Part shown: positions 63,558 to 64,000 of the stretch, one piece after another | How the letters are laid out: every line of letters begins with the position of its first letter | How positions within the stretch are numbered: position 1 is the first letter of the stretch | From: Notospermus geniculatus | Taxonomy: Eukaryota > Nemertea > Pilidiophora > Heteronemertea > Lineidae | Direction: 5' to 3' | Length of the DNA stretch: 64,000 nt | Assembly (NCBI GenBank): GCA_002633025.1 | Contig: NMRB01000913.1 | Location: forward strand, 28,267-92,266 | The notes under the pieces: model-generated | The model's database searches: none | What the model was told of the DNA's origin: nothing | Seen by the model: the letters and a program-made list of their open reading frames with translations, nothing else | Position numbers and translations under genes: made by a program

Positions 63558-64000
63558 GGCCTACTTACGTTTACTTCCGCCCATGGAACCGCAGCAAAAT
63601 ACTGAAAAAGTCCATTGAATCTGGTCAAGACAGCAGTCACGAATAAGGTCAACAACTGCGCTCGTGTATCAAATGACGATGACTTTTTCATGGATGTGGT
63701 AATACAATACTTACGAATAGCGAGAAAAACTAACATAACTGAGCCGACGCTGCTTCAGTATTTGTGCGACTTCACTTTTGCCACATTCCTTGTCGTTTAC
63801 GTTCCAGTCGCACAATATCCATTACCATTTTTATTTACTCATGTCTGTCCATACCTAATGCTGGGACTCATCCGGCAAGGCTTAATTCTCACGAATGGGT
63901 TTAGGATCGTCGAAGTTTACTGAACAAATGGATAGTGAGTGCCTCACAATTGAATATTCATTGTGTCAACGGGCCTGCAGCATCGTCAACAGTGTCAAGG

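Overview
This is a piece of an animal nuclear genome. Coding sequence is split into short exons with GT/AG introns, non-coding sequence is long, and mobile-element debris covers much of the window. The gene content (SLC6 monoamine transporters, a choline/ethanolamine-kinase-like pair), the very many palindromic MITEs and the recurring words TAGGCCTA and ACATGTA suggest a marine invertebrate. A deuterostome (amphioxus, hemichordate or echinoderm) is my best guess; the species cannot be settled from the sequence. There is one assembly gap (389 N, 26321-26709) and single N at 29782 and 39797.

Layout. 1-5.1 kb: MITEs and tandem duplications, no recognisable gene. 5.1-10.9 kb: a broken LINE (ORF1 C-terminus, endonuclease, distal reverse transcriptase). 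Its centre is replaced by unrelated repeats and a Polinton/Maverick remnant that includes a complete 48-residue zinc-ribbon ORF and an integrase N-terminus. 10.9-18.1 kb: transposon-only, with a 2.9-kb inverted-repeat element and a 615-bp miniature Polinton with a perfect 6-bp target duplication. 18.2-22.2 kb: a degenerate Gypsy gag-pol ending in a PHD finger, without integrase or 3' LTR. 22.7-25.4 kb: a 2.75-kb fold-back element with satellite-like arms and two nested MITEs, abutting an A32-like packaging ATPase fragment.

26.7-32.3 kb, minus strand: two copies of a choline/ethanolamine-kinase-like gene. The right copy assembles into six in-phase exons (314 codons). The left copy keeps exon 1 and exon 2 at identical lengths but has an in-frame TGA in exon 1. 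32.3-40 kb: repeats, a 30-bp minisatellite, a MULE-type MITE with a 9-bp target duplication, and a possible small gene of short phase-1 exons.

40.7-54.7 kb, plus strand: a complete SLC6 monoamine (dopamine/noradrenaline-like) transporter in 14 exons. Exon 3 and the start of exon 4 are tandemly duplicated inside it. 57.6 kb to the window end: the first two exons of a second SLC6 paralogue, head-to-tail with the first. A probable minus-strand cysteine-rich gene lies inside its second intron, with MITEs occupying most of its own intron.

The two transporters form a local tandem pair expected to sit in the plasma membrane and couple Na+/Cl- to amine uptake. The kinase pair would act on choline or ethanolamine in the cytosol if active. 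Nothing links the two loci functionally.
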